In this document: piece after piece, positions 16,599 through 25,276 of the stretch
Layout of the letters: each line of letters opens with the position of its first letter
How positions within the stretch are numbered: the first letter of the stretch is position 1
Assembly (NCBI GenBank): GCA_937138415.1
Contig: CAKZPA010000040.1
Location: 1-64,000, forward strand
Reading direction: 5' to 3'
From: an uncultured Nitrospiraceae bacterium
GTDB lineage: Bacteria; Nitrospirota; Thermodesulfovibrionia; Thermodesulfovibrionales; SM23-35
DNA length: 64,000 nt
Made by a program: the position numbers and the translations under genes
Notes under the pieces: generated by a model
What the model was told of the DNA's origin: nothing
The model's database searches: none
The model's input: only the letters and a program-made list of their open reading frames with translations

Positions 16599-18128
16599 AT
16601 GAATAAATGGGTCATCGCTTTTACCGTCATGCTCCCGACCCTCATCGAGATTGTCGACACCTCTGTTGTCAACGTCGCACTCGATCACATTCGGGGCAGT
16701 CTCTCCGCGGGCGTCGACGAGTCGACGTGGACGATCACATCGTATCTCGTTTCGAATGCGATCGTCATCCCCATGACGGGGTGGCTGAGCAGACTCTTCG
16801 GCAGAAAGCGCTACCTCATTTTCTCGATCGCGATGTTCACGGTCAGTTCGTTTCTGTGCGGATCGGCCTGGAATCTCCAGAGCCTCGTTTTCTTCAGGGT
16901 GCTTCAAGGACTCGGAGGAGGCGCTTTGCAGCCGATCTCGCAGGCGATCCTCCTCGAGACATTTCCGCCCCATCAGCACGGCATTGCGATGGCGATCTTC
17001 GGCGTCGGGATCATGTTCGGACCGATCATCGGTCCCCTCCTCGGTGGATGGATCACGGATAATTGGTCCTGGCACTGGATATTCTTTATTAATGTCCCGA
17101 TCGGCATCATCTCGATTCTCCTCACAATTCTCTTCATTTCGGATCCACCCTACCTGAAGAGAGTGAAGATGAAAATAGACTACTGGGGACTCATGCTCCT
17201 CGCACTCGGTCTGGGCTGTCTCCAGATTGTTCTCGATAAGGGGCAGCAGGAAAATTGGTTCGATTCGAGCTTCATCGTCTGGCTGACCATTATTTCGGCG
17301 ATCTCCCTCATTTTGTTCGTCTTCGTGGAGCTTGTAGCTGAATATCCGATCGTGAACTTGAAGGTCTTCAGAAATCGCACCTTCGCCGCGGGCAATGTCG
17401 TCATGTTCCTCGGTTTTTTCAATCTCTTCGCGAGCATTGTCCTCCTTCCCATTTACCTCCAGACGCTCATGGGCTACTCGGCGTTTCTCGCGGGGCTGGT
17501 CCTCGGACCGGGCGGCATCGCGACCATGATGGCGCTCCCCATCGCCGGGAATCTCGTGAACCGGATCAACCCGAAGTATCTCCTCGTGTTCGGTATCATG
17601 GTGAATGCCTATGCGACGTATCTCATGTCACATTTCAATTTGTATGCAGACTTCCGTACCGTGATATGGCCGCGAATCGTCCTTGGCATCGGGATGGGTT
17701 TTTTCTTCATTCCGCTCACGACGATGACGATGGCCGGCGTCCGGAGGGAGGATATGGGCAATGCCTCCGCCATTTACAATCTGCTCAGAAATCTCGGGGG
17801 GAGTGTCGGCGTCGCGTTCGTGACGACCATGCTCTCGCGGCGGGCCCAGTTCCACCAGAATCACCTCGTGGAACATCTCACGCCGTTCGATACTGCCTAT
17901 CGGTTGTTCTCTGAACAGGCCGCCGGGTTCCTGCAGTATCGGGGCTTGCCGGATGCGATCTCCGAGCAGGGCGGGCTCTCGATGATTTACAGGGAACTTC
18001 TCCGCCAGGCTTCCATGAGGGCGTTCAATGACGCGTTCTTTATGACGTGTATAATAATGATATGCGTCCTGCCGCTCGTCTTCTTGATGAAACGGGGCAC
18101 ATCCGGCACAGCCCCGGGGATGCACTGA
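16599..18128 (+). CDS. emrB: DHA2-family MFS multidrug transporter (EmrB-like)
   Basis: A 509-residue, 14-segment drug:proton antiporter. It starts with VMLPTLIEIVDTSVVNVALDHI, the EmrB/QacA signature of the first membrane segment, followed by WTITSYLVSNAIVIPMTGWL and the loop motif LSRLFGRKRY. TM5 has the antiporter motif around GVGIMFGPIIGPLLGG. It is the partner of the upstream EmrA protein and probably shares the TolC channel. No ribosome site is visible before ATG 16599, but family alignment supports this start. The gene ends one base before the metallophosphoesterase gene, so the two are likely co-transcribed. Confidence 0.93.
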   Translation: MNKWVIAFTVMLPTLIEIVDTSVVNVALDHIRGSLSAGVDESTWTITSYLVSNAIVIPMTGWLSRLFGRKRYLIFSIAMFTVSSFLCGSAWNLQSLVFFRVLQGLGGGALQPISQAILLETFPPHQHGIAMAIFGVGIMFGPIIGPLLGGWITDNWSWHWIFFINVPIGIISILLTILFISDPPYLKRVKMKIDYWGLMLLALGLGCLQIVLDKGQQENWFDSSFIVWLTIISAISLILFVFVELVAEYPIVNLKVFRNRTFAAGNVVMFLGFFNLFASIVLLPIYLQTLMGYSAFLAGLVLGPGGIATMMALPIAGNLVNRINPKYLLVFGIMVNAYATYLMSHFNLYADFRTVIWPRIVLGIGMGFFFIPLTTMTMAGVRREDMGNASAIYNLLRNLGGSVGVAFVTTMLSRRAQFHQNHLVEHLTPFDTAYRLFSEQAAGFLQYRGLPDAISEQGGLSMIYRELLRQASMRAFNDAFFMTCIIMICVLPLVFLMKRGTSGTAPGMH

Positions 18129-18129
18129 G

Positions 18130-19290
18130 GTGACGCTCTTTCTCCTCGCGTTCTTTTTCCTCTACGGCCTCCTCCATGCGTACGCATTCCTGAAGCTGCG
18201 CGCGGCTTTTCCACTCGGCGTCGCGACGTCGCTCGGTATCGCAGCGTTCATGTTCGCAATGGTCACGGCACCAGGTATCGTACGGTTGGCGGAGAAGACG
18301 GGCTTTGAACTTATCGCGCGCATGCTTTCCTGGGTCGGCTATTCGTGGATGGGGATCCTCTTTCTCTTCGTGGTGTGTTCCATCCTCGTGGGCCTCTATC
18401 GCCTCTGCATCGTCGGGGTTGAGCTCTTCGTACGAAGGGACCTGACTCCCCTTCTCGTCTCGAGCCGGCGGGCATTCCTCCTGGCCGGAGTCGCTTCTCT
18501 CGCGATCGCCCTCTACGGCGCCTTTGAGGCGATGAATGTCCGCCTGGAGAAAATTACGGTCCGAACCCCGAAGATAACTCTCGAGACGGGGCCGGTGAGA
18601 ATCGCCCAGATTTCTGATGTCCACCTCGGTCTGATCGTGAGAGAAGATCGGTTGAGGCGTATACTCGATGAGGTCGCGAAGGCGGAGCCGGACGTTCTCG
18701 TCTCGACAGGAGATCTCGTGGACGGACAGATCGACAATCTCTCTCTGCTTGCAGAGATGCTGCGGGCGATCGATCCGCCGTACGGCAAATACGCGATCAC
18801 GGGGAACCACGAATTCTACGCGGGGATCGAGCAAGCGACGCGGTTCGCCGAACAGGCGGGATTCAGGCTGCTCAGGGGCGAATGGGTGGATGTGGGCGGC
18901 GTGCTCGCGATCGCGGGTATCGACGATGTGCAGGCACGCGCGTTCGGGTTGTATCGCGGGAAGCCGGAGGAAGAGCTGCTCGCAGAGGTGCCTCGGGAGA
19001 GGTTCATCGTTCTCCTTAAGCACAGACCGATCGTCGAGGGAAGATCGCACGGCCGGTTCGATCTCCAGCTCTCTGGCCACACACACAAGGGACAGATCTT
19101 CCCTTTCAGCATCATCACAGGATTGTACTTCGTGAGGCAGGCTGGATTCGTTCCCTTGCCGAACGGTTCCGCTCTCTATGTGAGCAGAGGTTCGGGGACG
19201 TGGGGGCCCCCGATTCGGTTTCTCTCACCTCCCGAGGTGACGCTGATCGAACTCGTGCCGGAGGACGTGCGGGAAGAACGACCCTCGTGA
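18130..19290 (+). CDS. Membrane-anchored calcineurin-like metallophosphoesterase (YkuE/YaeI type)
   Basis: A 386-residue protein with about four N-terminal hydrophobic segments (residues 1-145) followed by a metallophosphoesterase domain. The metal-binding motifs are in order: QISDVHLG near residue 162, STGDLVDG, AITGNHEFYAG, LLKHRP and LSGHTHKGQIFPF. Enzymes of this group hydrolyse phosphodiesters or pyrophosphates, some of them lipid intermediates at the membrane; the exact substrate here is unknown. It starts with a GTG one base after the emrB stop. Confidence 0.9.
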   Translation: MTLFLLAFFFLYGLLHAYAFLKLRAAFPLGVATSLGIAAFMFAMVTAPGIVRLAEKTGFELIARMLSWVGYSWMGILFLFVVCSILVGLYRLCIVGVELFVRRDLTPLLVSSRRAFLLAGVASLAIALYGAFEAMNVRLEKITVRTPKITLETGPVRIAQISDVHLGLIVREDRLRRILDEVAKAEPDVLVSTGDLVDGQIDNLSLLAEMLRAIDPPYGKYAITGNHEFYAGIEQATRFAEQAGFRLLRGEWVDVGGVLAIAGIDDVQARAFGLYRGKPEEELLAEVPRERFIVLLKHRPIVEGRSHGRFDLQLSGHTHKGQIFPFSIITGLYFVRQAGFVPLPNGSALYVSRGSGTWGPPIRFLSPPEVTLIELVPEDVREERPS

Positions 19291-19306
19291 GGCATTTCGG
19301 AGGACG

Positions 19307-19330
19307 TTCGATATAAAATTCGATATAAAA
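19307..19330 (+). repeat. Perfect tandem 12-bp repeat in front of the NtrC-like gene
   Basis: The unit TTCGATATAAAA occurs twice in direct tandem (19307-19318 and 19319-19330) and ends one base before the TAGGAGC ribosome site of the NtrC-like gene. Each copy holds a TATAAA hexamer, so it could be a doubled -10 region or a binding site. Confidence 0.7.
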
Positions 19331-19337
19331 TAGGAGC

Positions 19338-20645
19338 ATGCGCAGCATTCTCCTTTTGGCACAGCACGCCAAAGAAATCGCTCCTCTCTTCAGGTCGATT
19401 AGGATTAAGCCCGAGGCGAGCGATCCGAAAGAGAAGCAGAAGGGCATCTTTGTCGGGACCGATCCGCTGAATCTGCTCCAGTACGACATCGCTTTTCTCG
19501 ATTTGGATAGCACCGACTGGCAGAAGTGGCTGCTCGATCTGCGCCATCGCATGCCGGTCATCGCCTTCGGCGATGCGGACATCCAGAGGGCGGTCGAGGC
19601 GATGAAGCTGGGAGCGAGTGATTTTCTGGAGAAGCCACTCAGGGCTGACGCGATCGGTTCCCTTCTTGCTCGGTACAAGAAGAAAGAACATGACTCCGAG
19701 TGGGGGTTCGATGAGACGATCGGCACGAGCGTCCTCATGCAGGAGGTGTTCGGTCTGATCAAGAAGGCTGCGGCCAGCGAGAGCAACGTCTTGATAACCG
19801 GTGAAAGCGGTACCGGCAAGGAGCTCGTCGCGCGCGCCATTCACAAATTCAGCCCGAGGAAAGAGAAGCCTTTTGTGGTCATCAACTGCAGTGCGATTCC
19901 GGATACCCTCCTCGAGTCGGAACTCTTCGGATTCGAGAAAGGCGCCTTCACGGGAGCGAATTATACGAAGAAAGGCCTCCTCGAGATGGCTCACAAGGGA
20001 ACGGTCTTTTTCGACGAGATCGGCGATGTCTCTCCTCTCTTCCAGACGAAGATATTGCGGGTCATCCAGGAGGGCGAGATTTTGCGTATCGGCGGCATGC
20101 AGCCGATACGGATCCACGTTCGTTTTATCGCTGCCACGAACAAGGATCTCCGCCATGCGAAGATCAGGGGGGTCTTCCGCGACGATCTCTACTACCGGCT
20201 CAACGTCATCAATATCGATCTTCCGCCTCTCCGGAACAGGATGGAGGACGTGCCGCGGCTGATTGAACACTTTATCAGCAAACACGCGGCGAAGAGAAAG
20301 GATATCCTCATTAAGGACATTAGTGAAGAAGCCCTGCTGATTCTGAAAGACTATTCCTATCCTGGCAATGTGCGCGAACTCGAAAACATTATCGAGCGGG
20401 CGATTTCGTTCAGCAACAGTCCGATCATACTCCCGACCGACCTCCCGTCATACCTCCTTCAGGCAACGTCGCGGAAAGTAGCGCCGAACGTGAAGCTCAA
20501 AAGTGCTCTCGCGGATCTCGAAAAGGAGCTTATCTGGACGGCACTCCAGCGATCCGGAGGGAATATCTCGAGGGCTGCGGACACACTCGGAATCTACCGC
20601 CAGCAGCTCCAGAGAAAACTGAAAAAGATCAATAGCAACAAATAA
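19338..20645 (+). CDS. NtrC-family sigma-54 activator with a degenerate receiver domain
   Basis: A 435-residue transcription activator. Residues 1-125 resemble a receiver (AFLDLDS strand, GASDFLEKPLRADAI end) but the N-terminal acidic pair that binds Mg is replaced by LLLAQHAKE, so normal phosphorylation is doubtful. Residues 135-370 are the AAA+ domain: Walker A GESGTGKE, the sigma-54 contact loop GAFTGA, Walker B TVFFDEIGD, and RNVRELENIIERAI-like sensor region. Residues 390-435 form a Fis-type helix-turn-helix. It activates sigma-54 promoters that are not identified here. A TAGGAGC site precedes the ATG, behind a 12-bp tandem repeat. No cognate kinase gene is adjacent. Confidence 0.92.
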   Translation: MRSILLLAQHAKEIAPLFRSIRIKPEASDPKEKQKGIFVGTDPLNLLQYDIAFLDLDSTDWQKWLLDLRHRMPVIAFGDADIQRAVEAMKLGASDFLEKPLRADAIGSLLARYKKKEHDSEWGFDETIGTSVLMQEVFGLIKKAAASESNVLITGESGTGKELVARAIHKFSPRKEKPFVVINCSAIPDTLLESELFGFEKGAFTGANYTKKGLLEMAHKGTVFFDEIGDVSPLFQTKILRVIQEGEILRIGGMQPIRIHVRFIAATNKDLRHAKIRGVFRDDLYYRLNVINIDLPPLRNRMEDVPRLIEHFISKHAAKRKDILIKDISEEALLILKDYSYPGNVRELENIIERAISFSNSPIILPTDLPSYLLQATSRKVAPNVKLKSALADLEKELIWTALQRSGGNISRAADTLGIYRQQLQRKLKKINSNK

Positions 20646-20833
20646 TGTTTCCGCATCATTGTGTTGCATCTTTACTAATCTTCCTTATTAACAAGGATGG
20701 GTGTTTTTGCTCGCAGCAGAGGTATGCATTCTGTGCGAAAAAAATTGAAATACTCTTAAATAGTGCTGCCTTACTAAGCTGCCACGTGCGCTGCGAAATA
20801 ATTAAGGTTATAAAGACATGAACTAATAAGCAT

Positions 20834-21655
20834 ATGATGATTGAGAAAACGGTCGATAGGGGGAGCAAGGAAAAGCTGTACGTGCAGGTGTACGCTATTT
20901 TCCTCGAGAAGATCGAGAGTGGCGAGTGGCCGGACGGTTCACAAATTCCTCCCGAAGCCGAGCTGTGCAGAATGTACGACGTGAGCAAAGTGACGGTCAG
21001 GGAAGCCATCCAGCAGCTAATGAGGGAGGGGTATCTGAGGCATCAGCGAGGTCGTGGCACCTTCGTCACGTACACGGCGCCACGTGCTGGTATCATGATG
21101 AAGGTATGGCTTTCCGAGTACGATCTATTAGGGGAGAGGGTGAAAATCAGCAAAAAAGTTATCGAAAGAGGGGTTCGCGCATCACCGGACGAGCTGAAGG
21201 GCATATTGAAGAGGGGGGAACTCTACTTCATGATGATCGCTATGGCGGTGCAAAGCGACCGGTTCGCAGAAGAGTTCTCTCTGCCGGTTTTTCTCGTTTC
21301 GGGTCTGCAGGCTCAGCGATTGTCGAATGCATCGACCTACGATCTGATTGAAGCGAAGGGAACGAAAAAAGTCTTCCGAGTCATGCAGACGACCGAGATC
21401 GGAGCATTGGACGAGAAAGTGGCGTCAATTGTGGGGGCGACGGTGGGCGCTCCTGCGCTCATTGCGACCGTCCACAAGAAGCTCGAAAACGTGGCGGTCA
21501 ATCTGACGATCGCATTCCTCGTCGGATCCGCAGGGGGGACGTTCATCGGTGGCTGGATCAACAAAACGCTCTATAACAAAGACCCACTTCTCAGTGAAGC
21601 GTTTATCAGTACCGTGTACGCCGTCCTTCTCGGTTTCTCGGTTTTTACGCATTAG
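20834..21655 (+). CDS. GntR/HutC regulator fused by deletion to part of a TauE/SafE permease
   Basis: A 273-residue open frame with two unrelated parts. Residues 10-80 are a GntR winged helix (IPPEAELCRMYDVSKVTVRE, GYLRHQRGRGTFV). Residues 90-215 are a UTRA-type ligand domain (YDLIEAKG, VGAPALIATVHKK). From about residue 217 the sequence changes to membrane segments, VNLTIAFLVGSAGGTFIGGW and STVYAVLLGFSV, which belong to a TauE/SafE permease that continues, frameshifted, downstream. The UTRA domain loses its last strands, and the permease loses its beginning, so a deletion probably joined two genes. DNA binding may survive, but the product would carry a stray hydrophobic tail. The region 20646-20833 upstream is AT-rich and holds a TATAAA at 20809-20814 but no clear promoter. 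Confidence 0.8.
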   Translation: MMIEKTVDRGSKEKLYVQVYAIFLEKIESGEWPDGSQIPPEAELCRMYDVSKVTVREAIQQLMREGYLRHQRGRGTFVTYTAPRAGIMMKVWLSEYDLLGERVKISKKVIERGVRASPDELKGILKRGELYFMMIAMAVQSDRFAEEFSLPVFLVSGLQAQRLSNASTYDLIEAKGTKKVFRVMQTTEIGALDEKVASIVGATVGAPALIATVHKKLENVAVNLTIAFLVGSAGGTFIGGWINKTLYNKDPLLSEAFISTVYAVLLGFSVFTH

Positions 21656-22338
21656 GCGATTTCATAAAATCGACGAGGAAGACCGTCGCGGCGGGCAAGG
21701 GCGGTGAACACGGCGCGCACGCGGCGGCCCCGCGGGAATGACAAAGCTTGCCATCAATATCCAGAAGATCCATAGCCCGCCGATGCTCACCTTTGACGAA
21801 GACTTCGGCGGCCGGAAGATTTCATGGTTGTTTCTCGCGTTCAGGAGACTTATTGTCGGCATGCTCGCGTCGATCATGGGCGTCGGCGGCGGCGATATCA
21901 CCTTCCCGATGTTTGTGTATATCTTCGGCGTCTCGACGACCACGACCGTCGGCACCGACATTCTCCAGATCATCTTAACGGCGGGACTCGCGTCGATTGC
22001 CCAGTACGCGATTTATGGATACGTCTTCTACACCCTCGCGATGGGCATGCTCATCGGGTCGCTCATCGGTATTCAGGTCGGCGTGCTCACGACGAAGGTG
22101 GTCAAAGGCATCCACATCAGGGGGTTCAACACGGTGTCCATTATCGCCGGATTCATCAATAGAGCGACGACACTTCCAAAAAATGACGGAGGTGGAATAC
22201 CTCCATCTGTCAAAATCGACCTATACGCTCATCGAGACGATCGGCAACTACGTCTTCTGGATCGTCATCACATTCTTCGGATTCTGGGTCTTGAGCAAGT
22301 TCTTCGCAAATATCCGCACTTTGAGAGAGGAGGGGTAA
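21490..22338 (+). pseudogene. TauE/SafE-family permease, truncated and frameshifted
   Basis: Four successive frames give one permease sequence: the tail of the GntR frame, then GFYALGDFIKSTRKT with VAAGKGGEHGAHAAA, then from ATG 21738 TKLAINIQKIHSPPMLTFDE with SIMGVGGGDITFPMFVYIFG, IDILQ-type helices and GIHIRGFNTVSIIAGFINRA, and finally MTEVEYLHLSKSTYTLIETI to the stop at 22338. Frame slips lie near 21635, 21735 and in an AAAAAA run at about 22179. TauE/SafE proteins export small organic or sulfur anions. The N-terminal half is missing. Only a 5' part (21738-22200) remains as a sizeable open frame. It is followed after three bases by the next membrane-protein gene. Confidence 0.8.
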
Positions 22339-22341
22339 GAG

Positions 22342-23079
22342 ATGGCACAGGCAAAGAAACATATGGGACTCGGAATCGTGCTCGCTGTTTCCTTTTTCGT
22401 GATCCTGTTCCTGATGGTTTCGCCGATTTTCCCGAAGACAGCCGACGGGGAACCGCTGAACGGACTCCAGTGGGCTGATGAACTGTTCAATGAACTCGCG
22501 AAGGGATTGTCCTACTTCATCCCCAAGGTGCAGAAGAATGCAGAAAAATTTAAGGGCAGGGAGTTTGCCGTCACGATCAACGTCAGCAAAGAGGGCGACA
22601 AGCCTGGAGATGCGGAAGCGAGGGCAGAGCGCGCATCGAAGCTCTTCATTGTCAACCCCGGCGCTCAGGTCGAAGTCAATGGTGCAGATTTGAAGGTAAG
22701 CGGCGACCTCGGGATAATCTTGATGGCTGCCCTTGACGACGCGCATGTCATGTTCAGGAACGACGGCGAGACGATTAAACAGAAGTATGCGGAAGCGATG
22801 GGGACGACTGACGAGAAGCAGATACTGAGGCAGTGGTACAATGTGCTGCCGAAAATCGACAAGATCTTCAAGAGGGAGAAGTTGATCGAGGAATCGAAGA
22901 TCGTCTCCGATGTGACGAAGAAAGCGATAGAAGCCGCGTACAATTTCTACAAGGTCAACCCGAAAAAGGTGAAGGAAGAGGTAGGGTTGATGACGTTCCT
23001 GCTGGTTTTCTACGTGGCGTACACGATGTGGAGGGGCTGTGCGATCTTCTTTATCTTCGAGGGACTGGGCTCAGCATGA
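22342..23079 (+). CDS. Membrane protein of unknown function, TauE-Usp operon
   Basis: A 245-residue protein with one membrane segment at each end (about residues 9-30 and 212-240) and a soluble, lysine-rich middle. The middle has an AVTINVSKEGDKPGDAEARA segment and DDAHVMFRNDGETIKQKYAE. I do not recognise a named family. Because it lies between a TauE/SafE permease and a universal stress protein, and starts three bases after the permease stop behind an AGGAGGGG ribosome site, it may be an accessory subunit of that transporter. It is the only undamaged member of the three. The protein ends just before a short lysine-rich gap leading to uspA. Confidence 0.75.
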   Translation: MAQAKKHMGLGIVLAVSFFVILFLMVSPIFPKTADGEPLNGLQWADELFNELAKGLSYFIPKVQKNAEKFKGREFAVTINVSKEGDKPGDAEARAERASKLFIVNPGAQVEVNGADLKVSGDLGIILMAALDDAHVMFRNDGETIKQKYAEAMGTTDEKQILRQWYNVLPKIDKIFKREKLIEESKIVSDVTKKAIEAAYNFYKVNPKKVKEEVGLMTFLLVFYVAYTMWRGCAIFFIFEGLGSA

Positions 23080-23118
23080 AGAAGGCGAAAGTGAAGAAGG
23101 ACGTGTAAGGAGGGGAAA

Positions 23119-23552
23119 ATGAAAATACTTGTTCCTGTCGACGGGTCGGACTTTTCGATGGGAGCCGTCAAAGTAGCGCTGAAGTTCGCGAAGGCGACGA
23201 AGACGGACATCCACCTCATGACGGTGACGCCTTTATATCAGGACTCGACCTCGAGATCTCCGCGGGTGCGATTCATAGACTGAAGGAGAAGATGGACGCC
23301 TGTGGGGAAGAGGTGCTTGCGAGGGCGGCTGCGATTTTAAAAGCTGAAGATGTGCCCGCAAAGAAGGTCGTCGCCTCTTCCATCTCTGCTGCCGATGAGA
23401 TCCTCGATTTTGCGGAGAAGGAAAAAATCGACCTCATCATCATAGGGAGCAAAGGGCTCGGCGGAAAAGCGACACGCGTTGTCATGGGGAGCGTCGCCCT
23501 GAAAGTCGTGAGCAACGCGCCGTGCAATGTGTACGTGGTGAAGAAGGCGTAA
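23119..23552 (+). pseudogene. Universal stress protein (UspA family), one frameshift
   Basis: ATG 23119 follows an AGGAGG site and encodes MKILVPVDGSDFSMGAVKVA, the typical UspA start. The frame fails after about 40 codons. A one-base loss in the TTT at 23232-23234 explains it: the other frame continues ISGLDLEISAGAIHRLKEKM and holds the ATP-binding loop IGSKGLGGKATRVVMGSVA and the ending CNVYVVKKA. The 434-base length is one short of a multiple of three. Usp proteins bind ATP and help cells survive stress. An alternative is a sequencing error in a homopolymer. Confidence 0.8.
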
Positions 23553-23589
23553 GGACTGTGTGAAAGCTGGCGGAGCTTTTATGCAGACG

Positions 23590-23618
23590 GGGCCTCTCCG
23601 AGGAGAGGCCCTTTTTTT
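23590..23618 (+). terminator. Intrinsic terminator after uspA
   Basis: GGGCCTCTC (590-598) pairs with GAGAGGCCC (603-611) around the loop CGAG and is followed by seven T residues. It closes the GntR-TauE-Usp operon. Confidence 0.92.
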
Positions 23619-23799
23619 GCCGAGTCGGCGTGCCCGGCTGTATTCTTTCTGATCCCTATCGGGATGAAACGTTGGCGATACTGGCGGGTCGAGGTATGCG
23701 GCGGTGCCGGAGAACACTGTCTCTTCTGCCTCGTCTGATCGGACGCTTCCGACACACCGTCTGCTCTTTCGCAGCGTACTTTTTGGGTATACTAATCCG

Positions 23800-24633
23800 A
23801 TGAAAAGAATCCCTCTCCTGCACATCCTCCTCTTTTGCCTCACGGTGCTTTCCACGTTGGTGGTTGGCGCCCTCCAGACAGGTGCGGATATCCTGAAGGA
23901 GCCCTCGCACATTTCCCGTGGGGTGCCGTTTGCCCTGTCGCTCATGGCGATACTCCTGACCCATGAGCTGTCGCACTACTTCGCGTCGAAGCGCCACGGC
24001 GTAACGGCGACGCTCCCGTACTTTATCCCCGCTCCGACGATCATAGGAACCTTCGGCGCCTTCATTAAAATGAAATCGCCGATCGTGACGCGGAGTGCCC
24101 TGATCGACATCGGCGCATCGGGGCCGATCGCGGGATTCATCGTGTCGGTCGCCGCCGCTACCATAGGCCTCGGGATGTCGGAAATCGTGCCGTCGGCAGA
24201 GGCCAAAGGCGTTCTCAAGCTCGGGGATTCCCTTATGTTCTCTTTTCTCTCGAAGGCGGTTTTCGGCCCGGTGCCGGCAGATTCTGACGTTCTCCTGAAC
24301 CCGATCGCATTCGCCGGGTGGATCGGGCTCTTTGTCACTTCGATCAATCTGATCCCCGTCGGACAGCTCGACGGCGGCCACATCGCCTATGCTTTTTTGG
24401 GGGAAAAGCACGCGAGGCTTTCATTTTTCCTCGTGATCGGCATGAGCGTGCTCGGCGTGTTCCTATGGGAGGGCTGGCTCGTGTGGGCCCTCCTCTTATC
24501 CGTGCTCGGGTTCCGGCACCCTCCCGTCCTTTATTGGGAGCCGGTGATCGGCAAAATGCGGAAAACAGTCGGCGCGGTGTCCTTCTTCATTCTCGTGCTC
24601 ACGTTCATCCCCGTACCGTTCGCTATCATATAG
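23800..24633 (+). CDS. Site-2 protease-like M50 membrane metallopeptidase
   Basis: A 277-residue integral membrane protein with about seven hydrophobic segments. The zinc site is LLTHELSHYFAS (HExxH) near residue 50, and the third ligand is in SINLIPVGQLDGGHIAYAFL near residue 190. This is the rhomboid-unrelated S2P/FtsH-type M50 family that cuts membrane proteins; the substrate is not known. I chose ATG 23800 (MKRIPLLHIL) although the frame is open to 23704, because the extra residues look non-coding. A TATACT at 23788-23793 lies six bases upstream and no ribosome site is present, so it may be read from a leaderless RNA. Confidence 0.88.
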   Translation: MKRIPLLHILLFCLTVLSTLVVGALQTGADILKEPSHISRGVPFALSLMAILLTHELSHYFASKRHGVTATLPYFIPAPTIIGTFGAFIKMKSPIVTRSALIDIGASGPIAGFIVSVAAATIGLGMSEIVPSAEAKGVLKLGDSLMFSFLSKAVFGPVPADSDVLLNPIAFAGWIGLFVTSINLIPVGQLDGGHIAYAFLGEKHARLSFFLVIGMSVLGVFLWEGWLVWALLLSVLGFRHPPVLYWEPVIGKMRKTVGAVSFFILVLTFIPVPFAII

Positions 24634-24724
24634 GGCAGGAAGCTGCACGCGGACTCTCATGCGATGTCATCCCGTGGTTCTCCTGCGTCTCGGCGTGCTT
24701 CCAAGCATTTCGGGTTGCGATCTG

Positions 24725-24733
24725 TGCTATACT
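24725..24733 (+). promoter_or_regulatory. Extended -10 promoter for rplI
   Basis: TGCTATACT at 24725-24733 is an extended -10 element (TGn plus TATACT). No good -35 box is seen 17 bases upstream. It lies 76 bases before rplI, which has its own AAGGAGAT ribosome site, so the leader would be about 70 bases. Confidence 0.55.
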
Positions 24734-24808
24734 AATGTGTCACCGTCCCCCGGGAATTTCTGCGAGACTCTCATTGGGATAACATATTGATAATAAAGGA
24801 GATATCAG

Positions 24809-25252
24809 ATGAAAGTTATTTTGAAGGAAGACGTGAAAAAGCTGGGTGCCATGGGGCAGATCGTGACCGTGGCGGACGGTTTCGCTCGGAATTTTCTCCT
24901 GCCGAGAGGCCTCGCGATCGAGGCGAGCGGAAAGAACCTTAAAGCGCTCGAGCACGAGCGGAGAGTTATCCAGGAGAGGGCGAAGAAACTGAAACAATCG
25001 GTGCAGGAGTTCGGGGAGAAGCTGTCGACGATGACGATCGTGGTGAAGGCGAAGGCAGGGGAAGAGGGCAAGCTATTCGGATCGGTCACGAGCATGGACA
25101 TCGCCGAACACTTGAAGAGTGAAGGAATCGAGATCGACAAGAAAAAGATATCGATAGACGAGCCGATCAAGCGGCTTGGGACGTACACGGTCACGGTCCA
25201 TCTGCACCCGGAAGTGAATGCGAAGATGACGGTGCAGGTGGTCGAAGAGTAG
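24809..25252 (+). CDS. rplI: 50S ribosomal protein L9
   Basis: L9 is a two-domain protein that binds 23S rRNA at the base of the L1 stalk. The 147-residue product has the N-terminal rRNA-binding domain ([20 protein letters not shown], then [19 protein letters not shown]) joined by a long helix to the C-terminal domain ([29 protein letters not shown]). The length is normal. An AAGGAGAT site precedes the ATG. dnaB follows 24 bases later, a common bacterial arrangement. Confidence 0.97.
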   Translation: MKVILKEDVKKLGAMGQIVTVADGFARNFLLPRGLAIEASGKNLKALEHERRVIQERAKKLKQSVQEFGEKLSTMTIVVKAKAGEEGKLFGSVTSMDIAEHLKSEGIEIDKKKISIDEPIKRLGTYTVTVHLHPEVNAKMTVQVVEE

Positions 25253-25276
25253 GAATCGCCGAGGAGCGAGGCAGGG

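Noticed and set aside
22342-23079. The 245-residue protein as part of a damaged gene
   Set aside because: The frame is open over its full length with a good ribosome site, unlike its neighbours.
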